Below, in pieces: positions 1 to 8,991 of a stretch of 26,067 nt of DNA. Position 1 is the first letter of the stretch. The number at the start of each line of letters is the position of its first letter. Source of the DNA: a virus; IMG/VR virus record IMGVR_UViG_3300037584_001644, positions 1 through 26,067 of that record; one strand, 5' to 3'. The translations under genes and the position numbers were made by a program. A model generated the notes under the pieces. The model saw only the letters and a program-made list of their open reading frames with translations. It made no database searches and was not told the DNA's origin.

Positions 1-620
1 ACACCAGCAGATTCACCGCCTACAATGGCTTGAACATTACCATGACTACCCACAATGTCTTGAAAGCCTGACTGTGTTGCTTGGCTTGGAGTCCAAGTTG
101 AACTGTCATTGATACCTGACCATTTAACTCTTTGATTGTATTCTACACTTGACTCGTCAGTGTAACCGACAACAACAAAGTCTCTAATAACAGCTATAAA
201 CTTCGCTTTTAATGCTATTAGATCACTAAACGCACTATCTACACCTTCTTCAAACTTTTGTATATTGTCTGCAAAGTTTGTAGCAATAATGTTTGAACCA
301 AACTGTGTAAATGCCCAAAAGTCTCTAGCATTTTCTGTAGTTGAGTTATTATATCCACCAGATTTACTTTTATCTTGAAAGACAAGAGAGGAGTTCATCT
401 GATATAATTTAGTAGCATCACCAGCATAGTTAGTAGAACCACTGGCACTAAAACTTGTAAATAAACCTACTGCACTACCTGATAATCCTGTACCGCTTAG
501 TGCCTGAAAACCAGCTAGGCTTTTATAACCTTTAGCAAGAGGTAATACATTATCTACAACTAATGCACCTGAGTTCTCATAAGTGGGTAAATCTGATTGT
601 AAATCACCAAATTCAATCAT
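1..620 (-). CDS. Tail-hub / gp10-like virion protein, 3' end beyond window
   Basis: Open frame starting at an ATG at 618-620 and running without a stop to the left edge; 206 complete codons are visible. The protein starts MIEFGDLQSDLPTYENSGAL and has later segments VKWSGINDSSTWTP and IVGGESAG. As I recall these are typical of a virion protein found after the adaptor gene in marine short-tailed phages, often called packaged-DNA stabilisation or gp10-like. It would sit in the tail hub below the portal. The ATG lies one base after the stop of the adaptor gene, so the two are probably co-translated. Assignment rests on remembered family features and gene order (capsid, adaptor, this gene), as in P22. 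The C-terminal part is unseen. Confidence 0.7.
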   Translation of the reverse strand, partial: MIEFGDLQSDLPTYENSGALVVDNVLPLAKGYKSLAGFQALSGTGLSGSAVGLFTSFSASGSTNYAGDATKLYQMNSSLVFQDKSKSGGYNNSTTENARDFWAFTQFGSNIIATNFADNIQKFEEGVDSAFSDLIALKAKFIAVIRDFVVVGYTDESSVEYNQRVKWSGINDSSTWTPSQATQSGFQDIVGSHGNVQAIVGGESAG

Positions 621-621
621 T

Positions 622-1251
622 TTATGCTACCTGTGGTGTTGACATCTGTAATGGTGATGTTGTTGTTGATCCTCTTGATGATGTTTCGTTTGCATTTTTT
701 AATGCCTCTTTGTAAAGAGTTCCCCATGTATTTATTCTTTCATCTTGCATAATAAATGGAGCTGACTCTGCTAATGCACCATATAAATAGAGTTCAGGAT
801 AATTTGTTAATATTGTGTTTGTAGTATTTGTGTCAGAAAGTGTGTCTAATTTTTTGTAAAAGTTTATTTGTAATGTTGTTGCTGAGTCAGGTGGTCTGCC
901 CAAAAGAATATTTGTGCCAACTATTGTAAAAAATTGTGGCTTACCTCTACTCTGACTATCATTATATTTGTTATAAAAATCACTATTATTAATAAATTTA
1001 AGTGTGCAATAAGGATCACTTTGATAAATTACAGTGGTTGCTTCGATATATCCAGTTGGTAAAGCATAACTTTGTGTGCCTGACACAGTTGTTATTGATG
1101 TGTCTGTATTTACCATTTCTCTAACACGCAATTCTCTATTCAATCTTGCCTCTGTAAGTGTAATAAAATCACCAAGAAAAGCAGTCAAATCACTTCTATT
1201 AAGATAGTTAGCTATTGATGTTTTGAGATTTGTGTATGTGTCTATTGCCAT
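622..1251 (-). CDS. Phage adaptor (head-tail connector) protein, SU10/gp4-like
   Basis: 209 residues. The N-terminal pattern (MAIDTYTNLKTSIANYLNR, then FLGDFITLTEARLNRELRVR) is that of the SU10-type adaptor family, which docks under the portal ring and bridges it to the tail hub. The helical N-terminus is followed by a mixed region that includes a YALPTGYIEATTV segment. Its ATG overlaps the stop of the preceding 117-residue gene (TAATG), and a gp10-like gene follows after one base. Position between capsid and hub genes fits. Family assignment is from memory of the sequence pattern. It is probably expressed only as part of the long late transcript. Confidence 0.75.
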   Translation of the reverse strand: MAIDTYTNLKTSIANYLNRSDLTAFLGDFITLTEARLNRELRVREMVNTDTSITTVSGTQSYALPTGYIEATTVIYQSDPYCTLKFINNSDFYNKYNDSQSRGKPQFFTIVGTNILLGRPPDSATTLQINFYKKLDTLSDTNTTNTILTNYPELYLYGALAESAPFIMQDERINTWGTLYKEALKNANETSSRGSTTTSPLQMSTPQVA

Positions 1252-1604
1252 TATAGGTTTCCTGTATATATTCTAAAGTGTCTGTTATCTGAGTCGTTCA
1301 ACCATTTAAAAAATCTAGGTTTATCAAGGACTTTACCACTATAATTTAGTATTCCTTTTTTAGCTAGTTGATGAACTACAATGTTTGGTAGCCTTGCAAC
1401 TCGATAACCTTTTTCATTTTGCATAGCCTTAGACTTATATGCACCTTCATTTTGTGCTAATTTGTTTGCGTCTAAGATTTCTTTAATAGTTGCTTGATCT
1501 TGATAGTTTTCAATATGATATTTATTCTCAGCTTCATCAACGATAAGGTTAGTTCTAACTGATGCCTGATCGTCAGGATCATTAAGTGAAAACTTTTTTG
1601 CCAT
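1251..1604 (-). CDS. Conserved small head-region protein, unknown function
   Basis: 117 residues. I do not know a function; the pattern (MAKKFSLNDPDDQ start, VARLPNIVVHQLAKKGIL and DKPRFFKWLNDSDNR towards the end) recurs, as I recall, in marine phages between capsid and adaptor genes. It is soluble and charged, with no membrane segment. The start overlaps the stop of the 73-residue gene by one base and the stop overlaps the adaptor start by one base (both TAATG), so it is tightly coupled to both. A head-completion or assembly role is only an inference from position. Confidence 0.7.
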   Translation of the reverse strand: MAKKFSLNDPDDQASVRTNLIVDEAENKYHIENYQDQATIKEILDANKLAQNEGAYKSKAMQNEKGYRVARLPNIVVHQLAKKGILNYSGKVLDKPRFFKWLNDSDNRHFRIYTGNL

Positions 1605-1825
1605 TATTTAAGTGCTTTTGCAATCATCATATCTACTGTGTCTTGTATTTCTAGACCTTGATTGCTTCTCATACTAAGCATTGGATCATACTTTCGATCT
1701 CCACCTGATGTTTGTTTAGATTGTCTCTTACCAACACCTCTTGAGGTTGTTTGATCTTTTTTAATTGCACTAGCAACAATTTTGTAAAGTTTAGATGAAT
1801 GTTTTTTGTTTGCAAATACTGTCAT
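1604..1825 (-). CDS. Small basic protein after the capsid gene, unknown
   Basis: 73 residues, Lys/Arg-rich N-terminal two thirds and a short helical C-terminus (IQDTVDMMIAKALK). It starts with ATG at 1823-1825 behind a good Shine-Dalgarno (GAGAGGAAAAAATG). It is the first gene after the stem-loop terminator that follows the capsid gene, so it may be made at lower levels than the capsid. It overlaps the next gene by one base (TAATG). No family recognised. Confidence 0.65.
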   Translation of the reverse strand: MTVFANKKHSSKLYKIVASAIKKDQTTSRGVGKRQSKQTSGGDRKYDPMLSMRSNQGLEIQDTVDMMIAKALK

Positions 1826-1841
1826 TTTTTCCTCTCTAATT

Positions 1842-1867
1842 GAAAAGGGAGGGCATAAACCCTCCCT
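1842..1867 (-). terminator. Intrinsic terminator after the capsid gene
   Basis: Perfect 8-bp stem: AGGGAGGG (1846-1853) pairs with CCCTCCCT (1860-1867) around the loop CATAAA. Read on the minus strand the stem is followed by TTTTC. It lies 15 bases downstream of the capsid stop. It stands out in an AT-rich genome. Its likely role is partial termination or 3'-end protection that sets capsid mRNA above the downstream adaptor genes. Confidence 0.8.
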
Positions 1868-1882
1868 AGTATTTAACTACAA

Positions 1883-2860
1883 TTATGCAGTTAAGTTAAA
1901 TATACCAAAGTTTGCGTTAGGTGCTTTTGCACAAAGAGTCCACTCAGCTAAGAGTAGCTTCTTGTCTGAGTCACCAGTTTTTGCAAGATCAGTAGTTTGG
2001 AATGGTCTTAAAAAGTCCACACTCCACATATCCATTTGTAGGATATCTACTCTGTTTGCGTTTTGGTGTCTGTCAGGTACAAATGCAACTTCACCGAAGT
2101 CTGATACATAGATGTCTGTAGTTCCGATAGATACTTTATCACTAGCATCTTTGTATTTAGTTGCTACACCAGCAAATGCAGATGCAGTCTGCTTGTGTGA
2201 TGGTGACATAAGAATTGTCTCAGGCTCTCCACCTAGTTCAAAGGCTTTTAAAAGACCTTCTTTAAGTAGAGTTTCTGTGTAAGTTCTGTTTGTTCCACCA
2301 GCAATAGCTGTGCTTCCGTCACCAGCTGGACTAGCTGAAGGTGAACCACCTTTTGAGAAGTTACCAGCGGCACTTGAAGTTCCAGGTTTGTTACCTCCGT
2401 ACCAAGTTCCAACTGAAGCGGCTTCTCTAGCTGTAGATGCGTTACCAGCAACTTTTGCGTTTTCAATACCTACCATAGCTCTTTCAATGTCTCGCTTGAT
2501 TTCTTTACCCATCTTTGCGAGTTGATAAGCCATTTGTGTTGACATTCCAGCATTATCTACTGCATCGTCTGTACCTGAAATGGTTACTGACTTTGCTGAG
2601 ATTTGTGTTCTGTTGTTAAGTCTGACAGTAGCAGTTCTTGCTTCTCCGTCATAATCATCACCTTCGATCTGTGCGTTAGCCGCAGTATCAGCTAGTGAGT
2701 CTGTTTGCCATTCGTACAATGTACTTGAGGCTGTACCTTTTGATGCGTTGCTCATAAAAGGAGTTTCTGATGGACTAATATTATAAATTACATCAGCTAA
2801 ATCTTCTCTTATAGAGTTTGCACCATCATAGGTGTCAAAAGTATTGGTTGGTTGTGCCAT
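1883..2860 (-). CDS. Major capsid protein, SU10-like
   Basis: 325 residues. Start MAQPTNTFDTYDGANSIRED, followed by LADVIYNISPSETPFMS, is the hallmark of the SU10 major head protein family (HK97 fold). Middle segments (TISGTDDAVD, AKMGKEIKRDIERAMV) and the C-terminal LLAEWTLCAKAPNANFGI also fit. A Gly/Ser/Ala-rich stretch around residues 155-190 is probably a surface loop. Length is usual for the family. The gene follows the scaffold gene, has a clear ribosome binding site (AAAGGAAT) and is followed by a strong terminator-like hairpin, as expected for the most abundant virion protein. Confidence 0.92.
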   Translation of the reverse strand: MAQPTNTFDTYDGANSIREDLADVIYNISPSETPFMSNASKGTASSTLYEWQTDSLADTAANAQIEGDDYDGEARTATVRLNNRTQISAKSVTISGTDDAVDNAGMSTQMAYQLAKMGKEIKRDIERAMVGIENAKVAGNASTAREAASVGTWYGGNKPGTSSAAGNFSKGGSPSASPAGDGSTAIAGGTNRTYTETLLKEGLLKAFELGGEPETILMSPSHKQTASAFAGVATKYKDASDKVSIGTTDIYVSDFGEVAFVPDRHQNANRVDILQMDMWSVDFLRPFQTTDLAKTGDSDKKLLLAEWTLCAKAPNANFGIFNLTA

Positions 2861-2880
2861 TACTTATTCCTTTCTATATG

Positions 2881-3915
2881 TTATTGAGAATAAATCTGTT
2901 GAAGGACATTAGCGGCATCTTGAACTTTGCCTGTTCTTCTAAGATTTGCTTTTTGAGATTTTAACTTTTTTGCAACTTCATTATCATCTTGAACTTTTGG
3001 ACTTGATGAACTTACGACCTTAGATACTTTTGTTACTTTTTTGTTTTTTAAATTAGCTTTTTTTAACTTATCGTAACGATAAGCATTAGCTAACATAATA
3101 ACTGATCTATGATCCACTAACATATTAATTTCTTGATCGGTATATCCAATCTCTTTAGCATAATTTGTTAAATTTTTAACAAACTCTGCACCTTTTTCTT
3201 TGTCAGCGTATATAGGTAGTTTTTGTGCAAGGAGTTGTCTTTGCTGTTCAAGATAAGCATTATATTGTTTACCTTGTTCTTCTTGTTTTTCAGCTTGGAT
3301 TCTTTCTTGCTCTTGTCTAGACCTTTCTAAAAGTTCTTTCCTACGATCTTGTTCAGCTTTTACACGAACATACTCCGCTGGATCATCTTCATAAAGTCTA
3401 TCTAAATCTACCTTTTGTTCACTTGATCTTAATTGTTCAGACAATACTTGAATTTGCTTTTCGTATTGATCTCGTTTGATTTTAGCCTCCTCGTTTTGCC
3501 TAGTGTATTCGTTTTTTAATTCTTCAACAGTTTTTCTATCTTGCGATAGTTTTTCGGTTTTACGAGTATAATCGCTTTGTCGTGAATAACCTTTCGTGAG
3601 TTCGTCTAGGGTGACTTCTTGTTCTTGTCCATCGACAACAACTTTATAAAGTTCCTGATTACTTTCAGATGGTTGTTCATCTTCAATTTGATCTATCAGT
3701 TCATCATCATTGAAAGCATCTTCGATATTCGTTTCCGAGTCGCTTACCTCTTTCTTTGATTCTTCACTTGCTGATTCCTGAGTCTCTGAGGCGTTTACAT
3801 TTAATAAGTTCTTCAGGGCTTCAGCCGCCTCTCCAGTATTTAGAGGCTTGGGCGTTGGTGCAACAGACTCTGTTTGAGTCTCTGTTGCAGAGTCCATTAC
3901 TGGTTGTTCTGCCAT
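2881..3915 (-). CDS. Capsid scaffolding protein
   Basis: 344 residues, very acidic and Ser/Thr/Glu-rich for the first ~90, then long Glu/Gln/Lys/Arg-rich helices (roughly 110-235) predicted to form a coiled coil, and a basic C-terminal tail (NLKNKKVTKVSKV and later). This composition, plus its place between portal-associated genes and the capsid gene, is typical of phage scaffolds, whose basic C-terminus binds capsid protein. A short segment YKVVVDGQEQEVTLDELTKG near residues 88-107 is seen in many such scaffolds. No protease motif was found, so scaffold exit rather than cleavage is a guess. Confidence 0.85.
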   Translation of the reverse strand: MAEQPVMDSATETQTESVAPTPKPLNTGEAAEALKNLLNVNASETQESASEESKKEVSDSETNIEDAFNDDELIDQIEDEQPSESNQELYKVVVDGQEQEVTLDELTKGYSRQSDYTRKTEKLSQDRKTVEELKNEYTRQNEEAKIKRDQYEKQIQVLSEQLRSSEQKVDLDRLYEDDPAEYVRVKAEQDRRKELLERSRQEQERIQAEKQEEQGKQYNAYLEQQRQLLAQKLPIYADKEKGAEFVKNLTNYAKEIGYTDQEINMLVDHRSVIMLANAYRYDKLKKANLKNKKVTKVSKVVSSSSPKVQDDNEVAKKLKSQKANLRRTGKVQDAANVLQQIYSQ

Positions 3916-3927
3916 ATTTTACTCCTA

Positions 3928-4158
3928 TTATTTTTTTACGATCTTGCCTGTTTCCATAACTGATCGTATTTGCATCAAGACAACTTCTAACATTCTTCTC
4001 ATGACAAAGATGTTCTCTCGTTGTTCTGAATCTTTTGTGTCAGAGTTTAACCATTCAGTATTTAACTCTGCTCTAATCTTTTGTATTGCTTCTATAAATA
4101 TTTCATCTTCAAGTATTCTTTTAGCTTGATCGCTTCTTTTGATTTCACTATCTGCCAC
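3928..4158 (-). CDS. Small helical head protein between portal and scaffold, unknown
   Basis: 76 residues, nearly all helical and charged, ending MRSVMETGKIVKK-like (IRSVMETGKIVKK). I recall similar small proteins (SDQAKRILED near the start, VMETGK at the end) in marine podovirus-like genomes at this place. Its start lies within the last codons of the upstream 294-residue gene (11-base overlap), so translation is coupled. Role unknown; head assembly is inferred from position. Confidence 0.7.
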   Translation of the reverse strand: MADSEIKRSDQAKRILEDEIFIEAIQKIRAELNTEWLNSDTKDSEQRENIFVMRRMLEVVLMQIRSVMETGKIVKK

Positions 4159-5032
4159 CTAAGAAACCAGCCCTTCCTGTACCACCAATATCACTTCTAA
4201 ATTTAAATGGATTGGCTTTGACATTTCTTGCTAATGCGGCTCTGTAAGCATCATCATTTCTTGTTCTATTTCCACTTGAATCTACAGATGTTAATGGACT
4301 TGTGTATAATAAACCACCTGATAAATCTTCAGCTATAGGAGAACCACCACCTTTACTTGGTTCATTTCTCATCATTTGTTCAACAGCAGTGCCAACTGTC
4401 ATATTTTGTGATTCCATTTTGTTTTCTGGATCAACCATGTCTCTGCTTACTTGATTATAATATTCTCTAGGGGAGTAAAATCTAAAAAGATCGCTTCCAA
4501 TTTTTTTTCCATATTGGTTGTCCATCATATATTGAAGGGCATCATTGTATAAATTTTCTCGTCTGTTTGCTCCCCCAGTTAAAGAGTCTAATAATCCACC
4601 ACCTATAGCTAATAATGGACTAAAACTTCCAGCTCCTAATCTGCCAATATTTGGATCAAACTTTATAAAAGTTCCTTCACCTAATCCTTGTGTGATATAG
4701 TCATCTAAAATACTTGATGCACCAAATCCTGTTGTAGGATCTTTTTCCATTTGCCTAATAATAGCATTAGGATCTTTTTCATCAGATGTATCGTTGTCAC
4801 TTTGTGAAGATTGAATAGGAACACAACTTTTAATTACAGGATCATAAATAAAACCATCAGGGCAAGGATCAGTAGGTGATTTATTATCTTCTTCAGGTGT
4901 ATCAGAGACAGGTGGTCGAAAAGGATCGACATTAACTCTGTAAGGATTTGCTTGTGCTTCACTTGCATATCCACCTGATAAAAAGTTATTAATAATATCT
5001 TGTGCCGAAGAAGGCATATTAGGTGTTGCCAT
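4148..5032 (-). CDS. Conserved structural-region protein, unknown
   Basis: 294 residues. The N-terminus (MPSSAQDIINNFLSGGY) is followed by a Pro/Asp-rich linker and CPDGFIYDPVIKSCVP (residues ~57-72), a two-cysteine motif. Then come a Gly-rich hydrophobic stretch (GAGSFSPLLAIGGGLLDSLTGG, here split by a loop) and a polar C-terminus ending GRAGFLGGR. No enzyme motif was seen. The ATG overlaps the portal stop (TAATG). The glycine-rich hydrophobic segment could insert in a membrane, so an internal virion or ejection protein is possible but unproven. Confidence 0.6.
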   Translation of the reverse strand: MATPNMPSSAQDIINNFLSGGYASEAQANPYRVNVDPFRPPVSDTPEEDNKSPTDPCPDGFIYDPVIKSCVPIQSSQSDNDTSDEKDPNAIIRQMEKDPTTGFGASSILDDYITQGLGEGTFIKFDPNIGRLGAGSFSPLLAIGGGLLDSLTGGANRRENLYNDALQYMMDNQYGKKIGSDLFRFYSPREYYNQVSRDMVDPENKMESQNMTVGTAVEQMMRNEPSKGGGSPIAEDLSGGLLYTSPLTSVDSSGNRTRNDDAYRAALARNVKANPFKFRSDIGGTGRAGFLGGR

Positions 5033-7017
5033 TATTGTTTAATTCCTTGCTGTAATATTTGTGTTGCTAGTTTTTCTTTTTGTGATTCTTTTGCATCATC
5101 TTCTTTAATTAATTGTGATGCTAATTTTTGTTGATCGAGTTCTAACTTTTGTGCTTTTAGTTGTATTTCAGCTTGATCTTTTGCTTGTTGTCTTTGTAAA
5201 TCTGCTTGTGCTAATTGTATTGCTGGATCTGGTCTTTTTGGTTGTGGTCTTGGTGGATTAACTTGAGGATTATTAAAGAACTGACTTGCATCTTTGTAAC
5301 CAGCATTTTCTAAATACTTCTCTAAGGTATTATAAATCTTTTGTGGATCTACTATACCCATACCACCAGCACCGATTAGTTTTTCTTGGACTGCTAAAAC
5401 ACGACCTAAGACTTCGAGTCGTTGATCTTGTGATCCTGTGCCAAGTCCAACTTGCACTGTTGCATTATACCTATCAACCCACTCTCTAGGGTTCATTGGT
5501 ACAAACTGATTTCTCAATCTAATAATTCTTTCTTGATCTTGATACTTACATACTAAAGTCAAGATACCTTGAAACATTCTTTTGATACCTTCACTAAAGT
5601 TTCTAGCGTAAAGTTCTATTCTTTGAGTAGATGCGTTCATCATCACATTAGCACTGGTTGCTGTCGTGTGTGATTTATTAATCTGATCGGCATCTAATCC
5701 CATTTGAACTTTAGAGACACCTGATCTTGATTCACGAATGTTATCTACTTTGTCTAGCATCGCTAGACCTTGACTCATAAAGTTAGGAGAGGCGAGGGGT
5801 GTTACTGCATTTGGCGACTTTACTCGTACAATCCCCCCAGCTCTCGATGTAAGGAGGTCGTCTATATTAGCTTGTCCATCTACTACAACAGTTCTAGCAT
5901 TGTTTTGTAGATAGGCGTTGTTTAAAGTTTGTCTTAATAGGGTTGTTTTGATCTCTTGAACATCACCTATCAAATCATATATCGACAAACCATAAAATCT
6001 GTGAGGCATTGGGATAGCTGTTACCATTGCAAAAGGTATTTGCTCTATAGGTTCGTTCTCTAAGATGTGATAAGCGTTTTGTCCTGTACCACCAACTACA
6101 ATGTGGCGTAGTTCAGCTATACCATCGTTATCAAAGTCACACTTCATGTAACAATCAATAACTGCTACTCTTGTCAATAAAGGATCTATGTTTTGATACT
6201 CTTGAGGCATATCTTGATCGTCATAAGATCGTCTTGTAACAGCCTCTGTGTTGTAAATTTCTTCATCAGCTACAGGTAAATCATTGACCATTTTCTTATC
6301 AAAACCCATACTAATTAATTCAGACCTAGTTTTAAAAACTCTTTGTCCAATAAAGTTGCAATCTTCTAATGATGTAGCAGATTTGCTTACAAGCATACTT
6401 TCAGGTGCTACATTCTCTATACAAACACGACCATATTCTTTGACTCGCTTAACAGTGACATTGTAAGTCTGTTCTGTGAAGTCTTGGGCGGCTATATCTA
6501 GTTCTTCAGTAGTATCTTCGACCTCGACAACCTCTACTTCGGTGTCTGCAAGGATTGCTTGGTACTCAGCAGTGGTTAAATTTTCATATGATTCTTCTTT
6601 TTGCTCTTTATCTGTTTTCCAATAGTATTTTACGAAGCCATTTTTAGAAATAAGGGCATCTTTGAACATTGTATGCAAGATTTGGTAGCCATTATTGTCT
6701 TTGTTAAAGATATGATTGATATAATCTGATGATTGATCTGCGTAAGCAACATCTTCAGGCATTTGAGGTTCAAATCTGACTATACTTTCGCCCTGTGTGA
6801 AGATTCTCATCATGCTAGGGAGTATGCTTTCTACAACTTCTAGTACATCTTGTGATCTTACTTGTGATTGACCTTCTACTTCGTTACCTAATGGTTCTCC
6901 TAAGTAAAACTTTAGGGCATTTTTCCTCTGCTCTGTAAGTTCACCACCATAAAAACCTAAAGAGTTAGTTATCTCTTGTGATATTAGTGACTTCAATCTT
7001 TCTTTAGTTAATTTCAT
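5032..7017 (-). CDS. Portal protein
   Basis: 661 residues, the size of P22-type portals. The N-terminal region has RKNALKFYLGEPLGNE, then SQDVLEVVESILPSMMRIF, and the middle has VAVIDCYMKCDFDNDGIAELRHIV; these are typical of portal/head-to-tail connecting proteins of SU10- and P22-like phages. The last ~75 residues are Gln/Lys-rich helices (AQADLQRQQAKDQAEIQLKA region), like the barrel or crown of long portals. It follows TerL directly (TAATG overlap), the usual order. It forms the dodecameric DNA channel and motor docking site. Confidence 0.92.
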   Translation of the reverse strand: MKLTKERLKSLISQEITNSLGFYGGELTEQRKNALKFYLGEPLGNEVEGQSQVRSQDVLEVVESILPSMMRIFTQGESIVRFEPQMPEDVAYADQSSDYINHIFNKDNNGYQILHTMFKDALISKNGFVKYYWKTDKEQKEESYENLTTAEYQAILADTEVEVVEVEDTTEELDIAAQDFTEQTYNVTVKRVKEYGRVCIENVAPESMLVSKSATSLEDCNFIGQRVFKTRSELISMGFDKKMVNDLPVADEEIYNTEAVTRRSYDDQDMPQEYQNIDPLLTRVAVIDCYMKCDFDNDGIAELRHIVVGGTGQNAYHILENEPIEQIPFAMVTAIPMPHRFYGLSIYDLIGDVQEIKTTLLRQTLNNAYLQNNARTVVVDGQANIDDLLTSRAGGIVRVKSPNAVTPLASPNFMSQGLAMLDKVDNIRESRSGVSKVQMGLDADQINKSHTTATSANVMMNASTQRIELYARNFSEGIKRMFQGILTLVCKYQDQERIIRLRNQFVPMNPREWVDRYNATVQVGLGTGSQDQRLEVLGRVLAVQEKLIGAGGMGIVDPQKIYNTLEKYLENAGYKDASQFFNNPQVNPPRPQPKRPDPAIQLAQADLQRQQAKDQAEIQLKAQKLELDQQKLASQLIKEDDAKESQKEKLATQILQQGIKQ

Positions 7018-8270
7018 TATACAATTCCTAATCTCGGATATTTAATTTGTGTTGACCAGCTTTTAGTTTCTTGTAATCCAGTGCATAAATATCTAAATGC
7101 GTCTGCACTGTGCGATGTCCAATCGTGTTGTGGTCTATTTTTTGCTACACCCTTGTCATCAACAGCCCATTTATACTGTCTTAGGGCATCTAATCCTTCT
7201 TTTGTCTTTTCAAAGTCAAACCAACATCGTGATAATGTCATTCTGACTGCGTTAATTCCATCTTCGACACTCATTTTAGGTACAATGCTTGTCGATAGAC
7301 CTAAACTCTGTGCGATCTCTACTCTTGATTTACCAGTTCCGATTTCTCTCACACTGGCATCGTGTGGTAGGTAGTGCGTATCATACACATATCCTCTGTT
7401 ATCAAGAACTCCAGCGTAGTATTCTAGTGACTCACCGCTATCATCAAAATAGTCTATAAGGTGTATGGCTGTTCCTTTTTGTTGAACAAACCATATTGCA
7501 GTTTTATCTGCCATTCCTAGATCCCAAAAGGTAGATACCTTAATCGTTGGATCGTAGGGTACAGAAGTTACTCTTTCGTCATCATCTGCTTTATTAAGTC
7601 CTTGTGAGTAGATAGCTCCGATTGCAGAGCTTTCAAAACTACATTCGTATTCCGCCTCGTATATCTCAGGAGGCATTAATTTTTTTGCTTCTTCTAATTC
7701 TTCCTCTTTGACTACTTGTGTCTCTGATGCTTTGAATTTAGTAGCATACCAACTTTCATTGTGCATACCATGATTATACAGATCAAAGAAGGAGTTATGA
7801 CCTTGAGGAGTACCAATCGCAATCATAAAACCCTCTCGATCTGATAGTGCTGGTCGTATTACTTCAGTCCACATTTTTGGTGGCATCTGAGCTACCTCAT
7901 CTAGCACAACACCATCGATATAAAGTCCTTTGAGGGTTTGTGGTCGTTCACAACCGAGTAATTGTATTCTGCCTCCATTGGGGAGTTCAGCTCTTAGTTC
8001 GGTCTCGTGATAATCCATATTAGGCAAAACAGAAGTGTAATACTTGAGATAATCCCAAGCTATTCTTTTTGCCATGCTGTATGTCGGTGCTATATAATAA
8101 TACCGAGGTCTTGGTAACTCACATTGTAGGCACTTCTTAATCAGCTCATTTACAGTTAATACAGTCTTGCCAAATCGTCTATGACAGACCAAGACATTAA
8201 ATCTTTTGAGGTTTTTATGAACCTGTTGTTGTAATTCTCTAGGCTTGTATGGGATCGTAATCGTGTTCAT
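7017..8270 (-). CDS. terL: Terminase large subunit (packaging ATPase-nuclease)
   Basis: 417 residues. ATPase: Walker A HRRFGKT (30-36), Walker B VVLDE (121-125), motif III GTPQG (153-157). RNase H-like nuclease: acidic residue in FWDLGMAD (D250), PHDASVREIG (302-311) and the final HSADAFRYL (D390). Both catalytic domains are complete. The start overlaps the preceding 59-residue gene (ATGA) and the stop overlaps the portal start. The small subunit gene is not next to it but at 19605-20027. It cuts concatemers and drives DNA into the prohead through the portal. Confidence 0.96.
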   Translation of the reverse strand: MNTITIPYKPRELQQQVHKNLKRFNVLVCHRRFGKTVLTVNELIKKCLQCELPRPRYYYIAPTYSMAKRIAWDYLKYYTSVLPNMDYHETELRAELPNGGRIQLLGCERPQTLKGLYIDGVVLDEVAQMPPKMWTEVIRPALSDREGFMIAIGTPQGHNSFFDLYNHGMHNESWYATKFKASETQVVKEEELEEAKKLMPPEIYEAEYECSFESSAIGAIYSQGLNKADDDERVTSVPYDPTIKVSTFWDLGMADKTAIWFVQQKGTAIHLIDYFDDSGESLEYYAGVLDNRGYVYDTHYLPHDASVREIGTGKSRVEIAQSLGLSTSIVPKMSVEDGINAVRMTLSRCWFDFEKTKEGLDALRQYKWAVDDKGVAKNRPQHDWTSHSADAFRYLCTGLQETKSWSTQIKYPRLGIV

Positions 8271-8446
8271 ACTTCATCTTTTTGATTACCCTTTAGATAG
8301 TCATTCATACGAGATACATTACGATCAGATATAAGGTTTTTTCCTGAGTTCTGAACCACAGGAGACCTATCTGGTAGTTCACCTAGCAGTACACTCATCA
8401 CACTTATTTTAGGCTTTGTAGCCTTCTTATTTGCCTTTTTTTTCAT
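8267..8446 (-). CDS. Small protein at the head of the late operon, unknown
   Basis: 59 residues from the ATG at 8444-8446. A GTG four codons upstream is also in frame, but GAGGA six bases before the ATG favours the ATG. The N-terminus is Lys-rich (MKKKANKKATKPK), followed by SVMSVLLGELPDRSP and a polar tail. It overlaps terL by ATGA and is the first gene downstream of the control region. It has no helix-turn-helix and is not a recognisable small terminase; TerS lies elsewhere. Role unknown; interaction with the terminase is possible from coupling only. Confidence 0.6.
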   Translation of the reverse strand: MKKKANKKATKPKISVMSVLLGELPDRSPVVQNSGKNLISDRNVSRMNDYLKGNQKDEV

Positions 8447-8552
8447 ATCAGTCCTCACTGTGCCTTTTTTAATTATGTTACTTTTTTTATCTTACAAATC
8501 TACTATTTAGTGAGCCTTTAGAGAGATGTGTTCTGAGTTAATGTTGGTTACA

Positions 8553-8582
8553 ATGACTATCGTCATAGACCTATGGGGGTCT
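8553..8582. promoter_or_regulatory. Two adjacent stem-loops upstream of the late operon
   Basis: ATGAC (8553-8557) pairs with GTCAT (8562-8566) around TATC, and directly next to it AGACC (8567-8571) pairs with GGTCT (8578-8582) around TATGGG. They lie about 110 bases upstream of the first late gene, in a GC-richer island. Candidates are an operator or leader RNA structure, or a terminase recognition site near terL. The sequence does not decide between these. Confidence 0.45.
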
Positions 8583-8812
8583 GTGCGTATTCTGTTTGTA
8601 TAATTAATTAAATCTGTTTTGACTAGGTAGTTCTTATCTAATAAATACAACAATAATAACAATAGTGTTGGTTATATGTTTATTTATGTAGTTTTATGAC
8701 TGTAATTATATTGTTTCTGTGTTCTTTTAAGGACTTAGTTAATTGTTTTGTAATATTATATATCTACAAAAATAATCTAAACAATAACCCATTAACAAAG
8801 ATCAATATTAAC

Positions 8813-8848
8813 TAATAATATCAATGTATTATTACATTAATAATATTA
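8813..8848. repeat. AT-rich imperfect inverted repeat
   Basis: Left arm TAATAATATCAATGTA (8813-8828) and right arm TACATTAATAATATTA (8833-8848) are inverted copies matching at 14 of 16 positions, around the four-base loop TTAT. It contains only A/T pairs apart from three positions. It could extrude as a cruciform, unwind at an origin, or bind a dimeric regulator. Chance formation is easier at this composition, so function is open. Confidence 0.5.
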
Positions 8849-8991
8849 ATACTTCTTTACTATCTCTTTATTACTCTATCTTACTTACTCTATATATCTC
8901 TATAAGTTCTATATCTATTTAATATAAGATTGTCTCTAATTGGTGTTTATTTGGTCTAATTTGGTTGATATTTATTCGTGGTTTTTTTGGT

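Noticed and set aside
1806-2111. Plus-strand frame of 101 codons opposite the capsid gene
   Set aside because: Antisense shadow of the capsid gene spanning its terminator; no start signals.
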